Below, piece by piece: positions 12,059 to 24,534 of a stretch of DNA of 64,000 bases. Origin of the DNA: Flaccisagitta enflata. Its lineage: Eukaryota > Chaetognatha > Sagittoidea > Aphragmophora. Numbering within the stretch: the stretch's first letter is position 1; each line of letters begins with the position of its first letter. Location: NCBI GenBank assembly GCA_965153355.1, contig OZ231127.1, positions 92,132,001-92,196,000 on the forward strand, written 5' to 3'. The position numbers and the translations under genes were made by a program. The notes under the pieces are model-generated. The model made no database searches, was not told the DNA's origin, and worked only from the letters and a program-made list of their open reading frames with translations.

Positions 12059-13540
12059 TGAAAACTGATTTGCATGTTACAGTCAAGACATTTTAATTGT
12101 CCTAGGAAGAAACATAGAGAAAAGGTACAATTGGTAGGATTAAAAGAAAATATTCGCAGAATTTAAAATGAGCTAAGATTCAAATTTGGCGTAAATTAAC
12201 TTATAGAAATAAATTCATCATTCACTTTTCAAATCAAAAGCAAAATATACACGAATCTTAGACTGAATGAATTGAATGATTGATTGCAATGATTCATCAC
12301 GATTAGACACTCAGGATCAACGGGATTCAAGCGCGAACTTAGTGTTGAACCAATCACAGTTTGTGTGTCATTTGAGCAACTGGCACCCTTAAGCGATTGA
12401 CTGTTTGCCAGCTGGTGTGAAAACGGGATCCTCCTTCAAAGTGAGTGACTGTTAATCATCCTTCAACTACCTGTGAGCGACAGTTTGGCAGCTGGTGTGA
12501 TGACAGGATCTGGGCGTGTGTCCACCGGAAGTGTTGCCGAAATAACTCGACACGATTCCACGACAAATGCTGAAGTCGGCCAAATGAATGTGAGGCCAGT
12601 TGCCGGCGGAATAAATCAAGTCTCGCCACTCGCGACATGTTGGAGCGCATTTGCCTGTAATAACAAATAGCATAATAATGAGATCAATGTGAAGCCAATT
12701 CCCAGCAGAATGAATCAAGTCTCGCCACTCGCGACATGTTGGAGCGCATTTGCCTGTAACAATCAGTGAAAGCATAATAATGAGATAAATGTGAGGCAAA
12801 TTCCCAGCAGAATAAATCCAGTCTCGCCACTTGTGACCAACCCATTGCATACCGACTTTTGTCGTAACGCCATTTCCAGTATTCGCCATGGCAACGTAAC
12901 GCCATTTTGGCGTCCATATGGCGTTATTTGAGGCGTTATTATTGTTGTCATTGCTGTCACTTTTTTTGTCCGTCTTTTTTACTCAATATGGATTTTTGTG
13001 ATCATTTGTCCATCTTTTTTACTCATTATGAATTTTTTGCGATCATTTTTCATTTTCGTTTTTTATTTTTTATTCTACATTTTTAAATTTCTATTTTTTA
13101 CTTTTTACTTTTCAATTTTTACTTTTCGTTTTTCACTTTTCTTTTTTCAATTTTTATTTTTCATTTTTAGTTGTGTGCAAGCGACTCTACAACCCGCTTT
13201 GTCTGTCGGTCGGAATGTGTCGTCGTCTTACATGATTTTGTGAACCTTGCTCACTGCCCAAATATTCTGTGACTTTATACCACCTTACTTGACTGATATA
13301 ACTCTGATATTTTCATTTTTATTTTGGTTCTTTTATTTTTCTTTTAATTACCTACTTTGTTTGACTTTTTTCTTTTAATTTTCTACTTTGCAATTTTGAT
13401 CTTAATTTATCTTTAACGCTGTATTGGGTTTCATATTATATTCTGGATTTAATACTTTAATTATTTATTCATTAAGTATATTCTTTTATCATGAATATTT
13501 TGATGGCAAAGAGTTGAATGATCAATCGATATGTATATTT
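7780..13540. repeat. Right arm of the ~13.5-kb inverted duplication, degraded
   Basis: This is the reverse-complement mirror of the left arm, with scattered substitutions and many indels. Every left-arm exon has a counterpart region, but frames and splice sites are broken. The (AC)n, (ACA)n, (CT)n and (TTC)n tracts are shortened or missing. Differences fall alike in exons and introns. I find no functional gene here. A GC-rich stretch at 11020-11280 has an open frame but mirrors left-arm intron sequence (about 2690-2890). Confidence 0.8.
12040..13213. repeat. Near-identical block of the inverted duplication
   Basis: It matches the reverse complement of 443-1700 almost base for base, except that one 99-bp unit is missing and the TC/AC tract is cut short. 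Similarity drops sharply outside it on both sides. The end at 13166-13213 is the hairpin terminus of an HINE-like copy. Confidence 0.9.
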
Positions 13541-14530
13541 AACATGAATAGATGTATCAACGTAACATAAATGCTGAAACAATACTCTCGGACACAGTCA
13601 GTCTCTCATAGAAGATAACCACGAAGGCATCTGATGAGACGAACCAGACGACGAGACAGCGAATAAACAGACAGACAGATGCTGGATGAACTGAAGCAGT
13701 ACTGCGTTTGTTGCTAACTAATAACGATTAACCAATAGCTAAATAGTGTAAATAACGATAACCATAATTTTGATAGCTATATGCAACATACAACGTATAT
13801 AACTTTATAGCTTTGTAACTAAATAGTTATTAACGACAAGCAGATTATATCTAAGAGTGTGTGTGACATTCTTGTGAGAATAACAAAAGCGTCACAAAAA
13901 CAGGTTTCCAGTTTTCTCTGTCCGTGCTTGTGATGTTAGTGTATAACAAATGAGTATAATAATAGATAAATGTGGTAATTCTGAAACAAACAAGTCTCGC
14001 CACTTCGCGTATGTGGAAGTGCATTGCTGTATTATTTGGTAGAAAGCATGTGTGGATAAATGTGAAGATTCGGTAAATAATGTCTTATTATAAAACGTTT
14101 ATATGTGTTAGTGAAGCATGTGATGGATAAGTGTGCGGCTGGTGCCTGTGGGGCATGGATGTCTGCCTCGATGATTTAGGCGCGCGCTGTATTACAGATG
14201 ATGCGCAATAACAGACAAATGCAAATTCTTTATAAAATCATCAGAATATGTAATCTAACATGTAATTTTGTGTTACAATAACAAATAAGATCATAATTAT
14301 GGAAGAGCAGTTCCAGTGAATATAAATCAGCATCATGCCATTGCTGGTTAGCTAAGTGTACTCTATTTAGGCACAGCAAATGGATAAGATAAATTATTTT
14401 ATTCTGATGTTAGATGTCAAGAAAGATTGACAGTTATCTTAAAATATATATAAGCATCTTATTTGGCCAGCAGTATCGCTTAACTGTAAAGCTCATTAAC
14501 ACAAGTGGTCGTGCGTTGATATCGATCACC
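13540..14530. other. AT-rich sequence with decayed 99-bp units
   Basis: No gene is seen. Diverged 99-bp-like units can be followed at about 13985-14080 and 14255-14355 (for example GTCTCGCCACTTCGCG near 13991), in the same orientation as the copies at 12460-12950. Confidence 0.55.
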
Positions 14531-14532
14531 TC

Positions 14533-14924
<392 letters not shown>

Positions 14925-15066
14925 AGTGGAAATCTTTTTGATCTTCAAAATGTCAAATCCGATTACATTTTTTTTTCCTAGATTGTGGTAAAAAAGTTTT
15001 GGAGGTTTTCCAATCAACTTACTATTTGGAATCAAATGTGTTAACTCTTTCTCAGTATTTCTATCA

Positions 15067-15194
15067 TCAAGACCATCATCATCATCATCTCCATGATCAT
15101 CATCATGATCATCATCATCACCATTGTCATCATTAACATCATCATCATCAGTCGTCATTATCATCATCATCGTCATCACGATTATCAGTATCAT

Positions 15195-15238
<44 letters not shown>

Positions 15239-15382
15239 CCATTTTTATCATCATCGACACCATCATCATCATCATCTCATCATCTTAGCACCATTTTCAT
15301 CTACATCACCACTGTGGATTTATCATCATCATCATCATCATCATCATGTTAACACCATTTTCATCTTCATCATCGCTGTCAA

Positions 15383-15456
<74 letters not shown>

Positions 15457-15552
15457 GTTAACACCATTTTCATCTTCATCATCACTGTCAATTTATCATC
15501 ATCATCATCAACACTGTCAATTTATCATCATCATCATCATCACTGTCAATTT

Positions 15553-15587
<35 letters not shown>

Positions 15588-15623
15588 GTTAACACCATTT
15601 TCATCTTCATCACCATTATCACC

Positions 15624-15700
<77 letters not shown>
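15067..15700. repeat. (ATC)n higher-order microsatellite
   Basis: ATC triplets are punctuated by repeated GTTAACACCATTTTCATC and CACTGTCAATTTATC segments (about 15348, 15456, 15588). This suggests a larger unit has been duplicated. Confidence 0.95.
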
Positions 15701-15899
15701 AGTTATCATCTTCCTGCGCAAGATCCTGGTACCAACAGATGCAGGTATGCAGATGGAAACCTTGAAAATCTTTGCTCTCATGGATTCACACAGAGTACTT
15801 AAAATCTTTCTTTTCATTTCTTGCCTGTTTCGAGAAGGCCATCGTTTAATGGTTGATTGTATGTGTGTTTTTGTGTCTGTTTCAATGTCTTTCTTACTT

Positions 15900-15994
15900 T
15901 CTCCGTTTCTCTCACTGTCTCTCTCACTGTCTCTCTCACTGTTTCTCTCAATGTCTCTCTCAATGTCTCTCTCACTGTTTCTCTCATTGTCTCT

Positions 15995-16041
<47 letters not shown>

Positions 16042-16070
16042 ACACGCACACTCACACGCACACACACACA

Positions 16071-16114
<44 letters not shown>
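15900..16114. repeat. CTCACTGTCT repeats, (CT)n, then (CA)n
   Basis: Decamer-like CTCACTGTCT/CTCAATGTCT units at 15910-15990 pass into CT and then CA tracts. CTCACTCG/CACCCGCTCATTCC repeats follow to about 16220. Confidence 0.93.
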
Positions 16115-16115
<1 letters not shown>

Positions 16116-16232
16116 TCCCGCTAACGCTACTTGGAATGACTCAGACACGCATTCGCTCACTCGCTCGCTCATCCCACTCACTCACCCGCTCATTCCACTA
16201 ACTCACCCGCTCATTCCACTCATCTCGCTCAC

Positions 16233-16328
16233 CTTGTCCTTTTTCTCGATGAGCCTGCAGAGTTTTTCCGGCCTCTGACCGCCGCCGCTACTTCGACTCC
16301 AAGAAGCTTTCCTTTTTCCCAGTGGCAT
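16233..16328 (-). CDS. Putative first coding exon, unknown gene
   Basis: On minus an ATG (16328-16326) in the context TTAAAGATGC opens 32 codons beginning MPLGKRKASWSRSSGGG and ending EKKDK. The exon ends at an AAG|GTGAGC donor, phase 0. The peptide is basic and Ser/Gly-rich, like a flexible N-terminus. A CpG-rich block lies just upstream on minus. I do not recognise the family. Candidate downstream exons (below 16230) fall in microsatellite DNA and were not identified. Confidence 0.4.
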
Positions 16329-16870
16329 CTTTAATGACGGCGGAGAAAGAATGAAAGATGTGTGAAAAAAAATAAATCTTTTTTGTTCTGCAGACGATCC
16401 TCTTCGTGCAAATCGTTTTGTTGTTGTTTTTTTCTTTTCTTTCAACGATGCTTATTTATGCGCTTATTTTGTAATTGTTTTCAACGAAGGGTTGAAGGAG
16501 AGCAGCGTTATGGTCAGCATTCAAGGAGTGTGACGGAACGATGTGGCCCAAAGGAAGTTGCTAGAGCTAAACGGCGCGGGAAGAGTGGACGCATTTTCCT
16601 TTCTATTCTTTTTAAAAACGCGAGAAAAAAAAATGTGCGATCGATTATCCAACAATGGCAGGTGTTCAAGGCTCCTTTTATGGCCAACCGCGACCACTAG
16701 ATCGACCACTAGACCGAACGGCCGTTTCGACGAAGTTTACGGAGGCCTTGAGACGCGCAATTATTGTCGCGATTATGGCCGCGGAAACAAAAGGCGCGAC
16801 TCGGCTTTAAGGCGCCAGAGACACAGTCTTACTGGGTGCGAGCTTGGCTACATACGCCTTTGGCGATAGC
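16329..16870 (-). promoter_or_regulatory. CpG-rich block, possible promoter/5' UTR
   Basis: Unlike the AT-rich surroundings, this stretch has many CpGs (clusters near 16570-16620, 16685-16810 and 16835) and few simple repeats. It sits immediately upstream of the minus-strand exon at 16233-16328. A promoter is inferred from composition and position only. Confidence 0.35.
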
Positions 16871-17001
16871 GTAGACTATAGAGTGAAGACTATAAAATGT
16901 AGACTGTAGAGGCTGCAAAGTTACTGATTGTGTTGTTTGCGTTGACGAGGCGAAATCCGCTTCTCCAATTTATGACATGGATCATCAATAGGCCATTCTG
17001 C

Positions 17002-17120
17002 AAAAAGAAAGAAAGAAAGAATGTAAGAAAGAAAGAAGGAAAGAAAGAAAGAAAGAAAGAAGGAAAGAAAGAAACAAACAAACAAACAAACAAACAAACA
17101 AACAAACAAACAAACAAACA

Positions 17121-17196
<76 letters not shown>

Positions 17197-17198
17197 AA
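17002..17198. repeat. (GAAA)n with embedded (AAAC)n
   Basis: GAAA/GAAG runs, an AAAC block (17072-17120), then pure GAAA to 17198. Confidence 0.96.
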
Positions 17199-17199
17199 A

Positions 17200-17775
17200 G
17201 TTATGAAAGAAAGAAATGATACTAATTTTTTATTATTACTATCTTTTTTATCTTAATCGAATCTTGAATAAGATAAAATCAAAAATCAAAAATCAAAAAT
17301 TATAAAAATGCCATGTAAATATTTTCCAAACAAAGCCAAAATTGTTGAAAAAATTAACAACAATACAAAAATTTTTAGTTTCACTGTCCGGACGTGTTAC
17401 TTAAGCAAACGATTTGAAGAATTATGTTTGATAATTGCATAAGAACTGTTGCCGAGTTTGAAGTATGTATGATAATATCATTAGTTATACATATTACCTT
17501 AGTGTATCAATCGCTACATCAATCACTACAAATCTGCGCTCACCTTTTTGAAAAAACGATGATAATCAAAATTGTCGGAGTTACGTTTTTTCACGTTGTT
17601 TAAGTGGAGAAGATTTCGTTCAAAACCGAGGATGACGATTTTGTAATGATGCAACTTTTTTCGACAGCGCCTGTATTTATAATGTCAAGAAGGAAAAAAA
17701 AGAACGCCGTAATGCTGAGATAATCCGCAACAGAACGCCGGGTTATAACTGAGCGAGCGAACGCGTTAAGAAGAG

Positions 17776-17778
<3 letters not shown>
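17200..17778. other. AT-rich sequence without recognised features
   Basis: I see no gene, element end or tandem repeat here beyond a short AAAATCAAAAATC run near 17275-17297. Confidence 0.5.
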
Positions 17779-17835
<57 letters not shown>

Positions 17836-17861
17836 CTCCTCTCTCTCTCTCTACTCTATAT

Positions 17862-17902
<41 letters not shown>
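17779..17902. repeat. (GA)n facing (CT)n, hairpin-forming
   Basis: A GA tract (17779-17831) is followed after a short CT-rich spacer by a CT tract (17863-17902). Together they could form a long snap-back. Confidence 0.93.
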
Positions 17903-17905
<3 letters not shown>

Positions 17906-18076
17906 GCGCGCGCATTTCAGCGACCCGAACGAGACAGAGTCATGCGAAGATTCACACGCCCTCGCACGCACTTGCACGCACTTGCACGCTCGCACACGCT
18001 GTCTGTCTTTTCCTCTGTCTCATTCCAATTTCTTTCGTCACATTCAGTCTTGCTGCTTGTCTCTATCGGTCAGTCA

Positions 18077-18400
<324 letters not shown>

Positions 18401-18680
18401 CATAATAGAGATCGGAGCGGCGCCATCGCCAAGTTAGAGTGCATGAACGCACGTACGCACACGCAAGCACGCAAAAGCACGCACGAGCGCCAACATAAAA
18501 TCTATAATTGGCCCGAGCATAGAAGCTCCTTCAAAAATGGTTATGATATACAAGCGCAGTCACAGCGATACCATCTATGGATGCAGATGCCTTAATTTGC
18601 ATAATATGATCAGTCGGCCTCACATATTGATTCGCAAAATCATGCATTCCTCTGATGGCAATTGTGAACACGTTCACCAA

Positions 18681-18696
18681 ACACACACACACACAC

Positions 18697-18768
<72 letters not shown>
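18681..18768. repeat. (AC)n microsatellite
   Basis: Almost pure AC, with one CAACAC interruption near 18700. Confidence 0.96.
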
Positions 18769-18769
<1 letters not shown>

Positions 18770-18771
18770 TT

Positions 18772-18945
18772 CCCTGCCCACCCTCCAGCGACTACCCATA
18801 TATATATACAAACACACACACGCTCGCGCGCCATTCACTTCCAATTGGTCACATACTTGAAGATTTTAGATACTGTTCCTGAAATACTGAACAAGGCCGG
18901 ACAGATGGCCAATGGGTAGTCGCTGGAGGGTGGGCAGGGGAAAAA
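18772..18945. mobile_element. Two HINE-like heads in inverted orientation
   Basis: 18772-18799 and 18912-18939 are perfect 28-bp inverted copies of the element head (CTGCCCACC...AGCGACTACCCAT and complement). The right copy keeps AACAAGGCCGG at 18890. No hairpin tail follows either head. Confidence 0.7.
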
Positions 18946-19325
18946 TCCGGGTGAGCAGGAGAAGGGGGGGCTGTAATATGTAGGGGCAGGGTTCATAATG
19001 CTCAGAAATCAGGATTTCAGCCGATTTCGCGTCATACAAAATCTCGCGTCCCCGACCTTCTTTCGGACTGAGGGACACACCATCTTATAAAGTCGCTAAG
19101 CCAGCGACTAAAAACAACTGTAAAACCTGCAATTCCGTTCACAGTTTGCATCTCTGGAAACTACAGTAAGTTCAGAAACTTCCTGTCAGCAAGGGTGGTT
19201 TGCTCCTTTTCATTCTTTTCATTCGTCCAAGCTACTGTCTAATAACTCTAATTCTCTGACTACTTGAGTGTCAGCTCTACAGACTTAGTCACAGTTGTGT
19301 GTGTGTTTGTTTGTTTGTGTGTTTA

Positions 19326-19465
<140 letters not shown>

Positions 19466-19613
19466 GGTCGGTTGGTCTGACGATTGGTCAGTCTTTCCTT
19501 TCATCCGTCGTTGTAGTAATCTTAAGTTTCCATACATATGGCAAAAATCATTGTTTGCAGTGTGACCTCCCAAAATGATTCACTCAATCATAATTTCTAT
19601 TGTCTATTACTTT

Positions 19614-21461
19614 TTGTCGCGGACACGCGACTCCGCACCTTGCTGTATTGGTCCATCGGTCCGTCTGTCCCTCCGTCTGTCCGTCTGTCCCTCCGTCTGT
19701 CACATTTTTGAATTGCAAGCGTTTTTTTCCATTTCTGCCCCTGACCAACTAGTCCAGTCTCTTAAAGGAAGAAAAAGAAAGAACTTGGCGAATCTGGAAG
19801 AAGGTCTGAAAATTTGCATACAGGGTCAGTTTTTCATGCTGAACAAGACTAGAAAGGGTCCACGTTGGATTTTTTTGTGGACCCCTTTCAAAAACGCAAC
19901 TTTTCACAAAAAAAACACTTTGAAGTGACGCTGACGCTAAACAAATTGACGGATGACTATAAAATTTTAGGTGAAGAAAAATGTGCCTTTTTGCTACTTG
20001 CATGCAAAAATCCAGCAAAATCGGTTCAGTAGAAGCGAAGATATTGCTGTTTAAAGTCTAGGCCTATTTTCAAAAAAAGGGCTATGTTTGATTTTGAGTA
20101 AAATTGTGTTTTTAGCTGGTAGTCTGGTGGTTTCACTCATTTATTTTACCTCATTCCTTAAAAAAAAATTGAAAAAAAATCCATGTTTTTTTTTTGAGCA
20201 ACAAATCAACATGGCGTGGGCTGATTTTCAGAAAGTGAGTGCAGAAAACAAGATCACGTGGCGCCCACTAAAGAGTCCTATTGTCATAAAGTGTATGTAT
20301 TCCAAAACTTTCAGAGAGGTACATTAACCCAAAAGGACAAAATTTAATTTCAAAAAATTAAAAAATAAATTTAGCAGTTTTAGACCCCAAGGGATATTTG
20401 GTAACTCTGCAGCCACACGCTTCAACCAAGTTGCCTAAATTTTTGCATGCAAGTCCTGATATGTTAGGGGCATATCTGAGCCAAATTTCAGCTTAATAAT
20501 CAAGCATTTAATTTTTCCATATGTCAAAAAAGGTAAAAAAATGCTGAATTTTGGTATTTTTTCTACGTGAAACTGAAATGATTTTTCTTTTTGAGTTAAT
20601 GTACCCTGCAGAAAGTTTGAGAATAAGGGTTGATATATTTGTAATGATAGATTCCCAGTGGGCGCGATGATTTTAATATTTTCACTTGCACCTAACTTCT
20701 TTCACAGGATTTCAGATAGAAGTCAAAACCCAGCAAAATTGAGGGAAATAGTGACAAATAACAGTTCTGAAGTGTTTGCAAATCTTACATTATTTCTTAA
20801 GAGAATTCATTACATTACATGAAAAAGTTGCTAATAAGGCATTCTGGTATGGTGTCATGGTCGGTATAAACAACAGGCTAAAGGATGATTTGACTGAGTC
20901 GTTGTTCAGTTTGAAAATTGACCATAATTTTTGGTTCTTAAGTAGCATGTCAATAGAAACCGGGAGACACAAACGTCGTCCCGGTTGTTTTTTTTTTCTT
21001 AGGGTAATTAAAATGAATTTTTTTCAATCGTCTGTCACAACATGTTCCCGCAAAGTCCCGCAAATTTTTTTGGCTGATAACGACAAAACAAATTTTGTTC
21101 TTTCTCATCACTATGGAATCGTCGCCTGCTGTCGCCTGCGTGGACGGTAAAGGACCATTTTTTTCATATCAATTCTTCTGTAAGATTTGGTAAATCAACG
21201 ATGGCTGAGAGAGACAGTTCATTATGCGATCATGTAACATGTCAAGTTTTATGTTTCTGGGGCTGTGCGATTAGGCGTCAAAATTCTTACTTTTTTTTAC
21301 CAAAATGTAACAAGAACAGATTTTGACAGATATCGTTTAGGAAAGTTTTTTTTCTTTCTCTCTATGAACAATGCAAGCATCAGCGAATATTTTTGTGTCA
21401 AAGTTTTGGTGGCAGCTGTACGTTTGTTTGTTAGCAACCACATTTAGTCAGGACACACTGT

Positions 21462-21504
<43 letters not shown>

Positions 21505-22009
21505 CAACAACAACAACAACAATGACGACAACGACGATGACGACGACAACGACGACGACGACAACGACGACGGAAATTAGAAAGGTAATATCATGAAGTG
21601 AAATCAATTTCAGACATTTCAAAAAAAATACAATTTATAAAATTAAACATGCTTACTTTTTTGAAAGTGTTTAAACTTTAAACAACAATATCTTAACTAC
21701 TGAACCACGATTTTGCTGAAATTTTACATGCAAGTAGAAAAAGATATATTTTTTTTCACCAATTTTATAGTCGTCACTTGATTGATTGGCGTCAGCGTCG
21801 TTTCAAGTGTTTTTTTTGGCAAAAAAACGCGTTTTTGAAAGGGGTACACTAAAAAATCAGACGTGTACCCCTTCTAGTCTTGTTCAGCACGAAAAACTGA
21901 CCCGTATGCAAATTTTCAGACCTTCTTCCAGATTCGCCGAGTCCTTTTCCTTAAATCCTGGACTAAACCATCCGCGACTGTCTATGTCTATGCCGTGTAT
22001 CCGGCCTTG
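19614..22009 (-). mobile_element. Long HINE-like composite with internal fold-back, ~2.4 kb
   Basis: On plus it begins with the hairpin GTCGCGGACACGCGAC (19616-19631) and a GTCC/GTCTGTCC core, and ends with ATCCGCGAC (about 21970) and GCCGTGTATCCGGCCTTG, the family's terminal modules. Inside, 19745-20075 is an imperfect inverted repeat of about 21650-21960. A second inverted pair sits at 20235-20335 and 20590-20670. No Rep or helicase gene is visible, so it appears non-autonomous. Confidence 0.65.
21464..21572. repeat. (GAC)n/(AAC)n trinucleotide tract
   Basis: GAC triplets mixed with AAC and GATGAC variants, inside the long composite element. Confidence 0.93.
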
Positions 22010-22140
22010 ATTCTTTCGAGCTTTCTGTGTTACTTTCCTTGTTTCTCTTTCTTTCCATACTTCTTTCTTTCTTTCCTCTTTCTTTCTTTTATTCTTTCTC
22101 TGACTGTTGTGGCACCGATGATCCTGCCCAAATGTCCTTC

Positions 22141-22341
22141 TTTCCTGGCCCTGCCCAGCCCCTCAGGATTGAGGTAGCCGTGTAGGTGGGTTTTTCTCCC
22201 TATCATATTTCCATTTTATTCATCGCTTTCCGTGTATATCGAAACCGGCAACAATGAAAGCATGAAACAGTTTTTTTTTGCGCGCGCGAACGCACATGCA
22301 ACTACACGCACACGCAAACAAGCGCGCTTTTTCGCACGCAC

Positions 22342-22395
<54 letters not shown>
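22141..22395. repeat. HINE-like head remnant, CpG-rich stretch and (GA)n
   Basis: A remnant CCTGCCCAGCCCC...GAGGTAGCCGTGT lies at about 22150-22182. CpG-rich sequence follows (22280-22345), then a GA tract at 22347-22395. A plus ORF from 22405 is low complexity and not called. Confidence 0.6.
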
Positions 22396-22400
<5 letters not shown>

Positions 22401-22599
22401 GTAGATGTTAAGCCAAGACTCGGCGCTGTATGATGACGGCTACGACCCCAACGCTGACGATGACGCAACGATGACGACGACGATGATGACGATGACGACG
22501 ACGAATTTGGACCAATGGCCGATGCAACACCTGCGTTGCCTATCTAAAATGACCTGGTCAAGAGCTCATTTGCATATGTCAACCAGAAAAGCGGCGGAG

Positions 22600-23060
22600 A
22601 GAGAATGAGAAGGAGAGGAGGCGAGCAAACCGAAGAGGAGGGGGAGGAGGAGGAGGAGGAAGATGGCGCGAAGAAAAATGGAGGAAGAGGGAGAGCGGAA
22701 AGAGGGCGTCGGTGATGTAGAGAAGGTAGAGGGAGGAGAAAGAAAATGGGGGTATATGGCGAAGATAGAGGTGAGCGAATGTAGAGTAAGGGGGGGGTAA
22801 ATGAAGAAGAAAAGGTAGAGGGAGGAAAAGAGGGGGCAGAGGAGAGAGAGTATGGGGGTAGATGGTGGAGAGAGGGGAGAGAGAAGATAAAGCAGGGGAG
22901 GTAGATGAAGTGGAGAAGGTAGAGGGGGGAGGAAAAAAGAGGGCTGAGGAGAGAGAAAATAGGGGTGGATGGAGTAGAGAGGGGAGAGTGAAGATAAAGT
23001 AGAGGAGGTAGATGAAGCAGAGAGGGTTGAAGGAACAAGAGGGGGAGGAGGTGGAGGAAA
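22600..23060. repeat. Purine-rich (GGA/GAG) region
   Basis: Nearly all purine on plus, with loosely repeated blocks such as GTAGAGGGAGGA and AGATAAAG (22890 and 22990). Long Ser/Leu/Pro-rich frames on minus are by-products of composition. Confidence 0.85.
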
Positions 23061-23420
23061 AGGAGAAGGAGAGAGGCAGGGCCACGGGCCTTTTGAGAGT
23101 TTGAGAGCTCTCCGAGAGTTTGAGAGTCTCTGAGAGCTCTCAAAGAACTTTCTGAGACTCTTCAGGCTCTCACTTCTCTCTGAGAGCTCTCATTGAAGGA
23201 AGTTGTGAGAGTATTCACAAAACCATGTTTTTGCATTGCTATAGTTGCACAAAACCATTTGTTTTTTAAATGCGCCAAAACATGTATATGAGAGATTGGT
23301 ATATCTGTTTATCTGTCAGTTTGTTGGCATATGTGTTTATCTGTTCTGCCACTGGTTGTTTAGTCTGGCTTAATGCTCATATCCTAAGGGTATTGATGTT
23401 AAAAGCATCCATAAACATCT

Positions 23421-23573
23421 AACAAGCCTGGACAGGCAACTTGATGCATCATCTGCATGATATTAGAGTTGGCATATAGTACAGACTGACCCATGAACGC
23501 ACAGACCAATAGACTAACCATTAAACCAACGGATGGACATACCCTCTTATAGAGATGTGGTGATGCATCTAGG
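23421..23573 (+). mobile_element. HINE-like element, GATGCATCA subtype
   Basis: Head AACAAGCCTGGACAGG, then GATGCATCA (23443-23451); core ACAGACC/ACCAAC; CTCTTATAG; terminal hairpin region AGATGTGGTGATGCATCT (23553-23570). The 9-bp head motif is exactly complementary to TGATGCATC in the tail, although its sequence is unrelated to the CGCG-type copies. Confidence 0.65.
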
Positions 23574-23968
23574 AAGCAAAGTGTCAGGAGCTGATGAGCC
23601 AAAAAACCTATTGACAGACAAGTTGTTGACTTATGTGGATGTAATCCATAATTGCATAGTTATTTATATAAGGTATAGAAATAAGATCTTTTAACATCAA
23701 AGAATAAAGCTTATTTATATTTACAAGGATAACAAAAATGGAATATATAATACATGCATGATTGAATAACATAAACAATAACCAAGCCTAAATTCAAAAC
23801 GTATATAACCATAATGCAGTTTTGCAGATGTTTTGAAATAAGAACTTTATAGTTCAAAGAAAGCAAAAAAATCATGTTTTAAATAAATCTTAGCATACTC
23901 CAAACATCACCTCATTATGGTTTTGTCCTGAATTTGCTTGATGATCTCACATTTTTGGTTCAAAACAG

Positions 23969-24043
23969 GAGGAGGACTGGAAGGACCTCCTCCAGACCAA
24001 AGAGACTGAGCTGGAGGAGGAGAATGATTTTGATGATGCTTGA
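23969..24043 (+). CDS. Putative terminal exon with acidic C-terminus
   Basis: An acceptor (GTTCAAAACAG) precedes 24 codons and a TGA. The peptide starts EEDWKDLLQTKETELEEEND and ends DFDDA, a very acidic tail. Upstream exons were not found and the family is not recognised. It lies within the candidate TIR element 23077-24129, so it may be a captured host exon or part of a decayed transposon gene. Confidence 0.35.
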   Translation, partial: EEDWKDLLQTKETELEEENDFDDA

Positions 24044-24129
24044 AGTGACAAAATCATAGATATGGTTTTGTGGTCCCTGCAAAGCTCTCAATCATCCCAA
24101 AAGTAGCTCTCAAAAGCCCCGTGGCCCTA

Positions 24130-24458
24130 ATTGGAAGGAGAAGGAGGTAGAGAGGAAGAAGGAAAATGAAAATGAGAAAAAATTCTGATCTCGGGGTCCA
24201 ATGGGAGAAAAATCAAATAAAAGGGCAACGGAAGGACAAAAAAGAGAGAGGGCGCTACGAGTACGAGACAAGAATTACGAACTGATCAATAAAAACAGAA
24301 TGAAAGCCAATGACAGAAAGAAAAGAAAAGAAAAGAAAAGAACAACCACAGCCACAGTCACAACATAACCATCCCCTTTTGGGAGATGGGAATGGGACAC
24401 GAATGAAATCAAAGTCGGGTCACGTTAAAAAATTGTTTTATGTGTGTTTCTGATGTCT

Positions 24459-24534
<76 letters not shown>

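Larger units (their letters stand above)
23077..24129. mobile_element. Candidate hAT-like TIR element, ~1.05 kb
   Basis: Its ends are inverted copies: CAGGGCCACGGGCCTTTTGA at 23077 and the complement CTCTCAAAAGCCCCGTGGCC ending near 24126. Repeated GAGAGCTCTC motifs lie inside the left end (23094-23195). The CAGGG terminus suits a hAT element, but no 8-bp target duplication is evident. A type-D HINE copy and an exon-like segment lie inside. Confidence 0.55.

Noticed and set aside
22544-23143. Pro/Ser/Leu-rich 199-residue minus frame
   Set aside because: The region is GGA/GAG-rich; several frames are open at once for compositional reasons.
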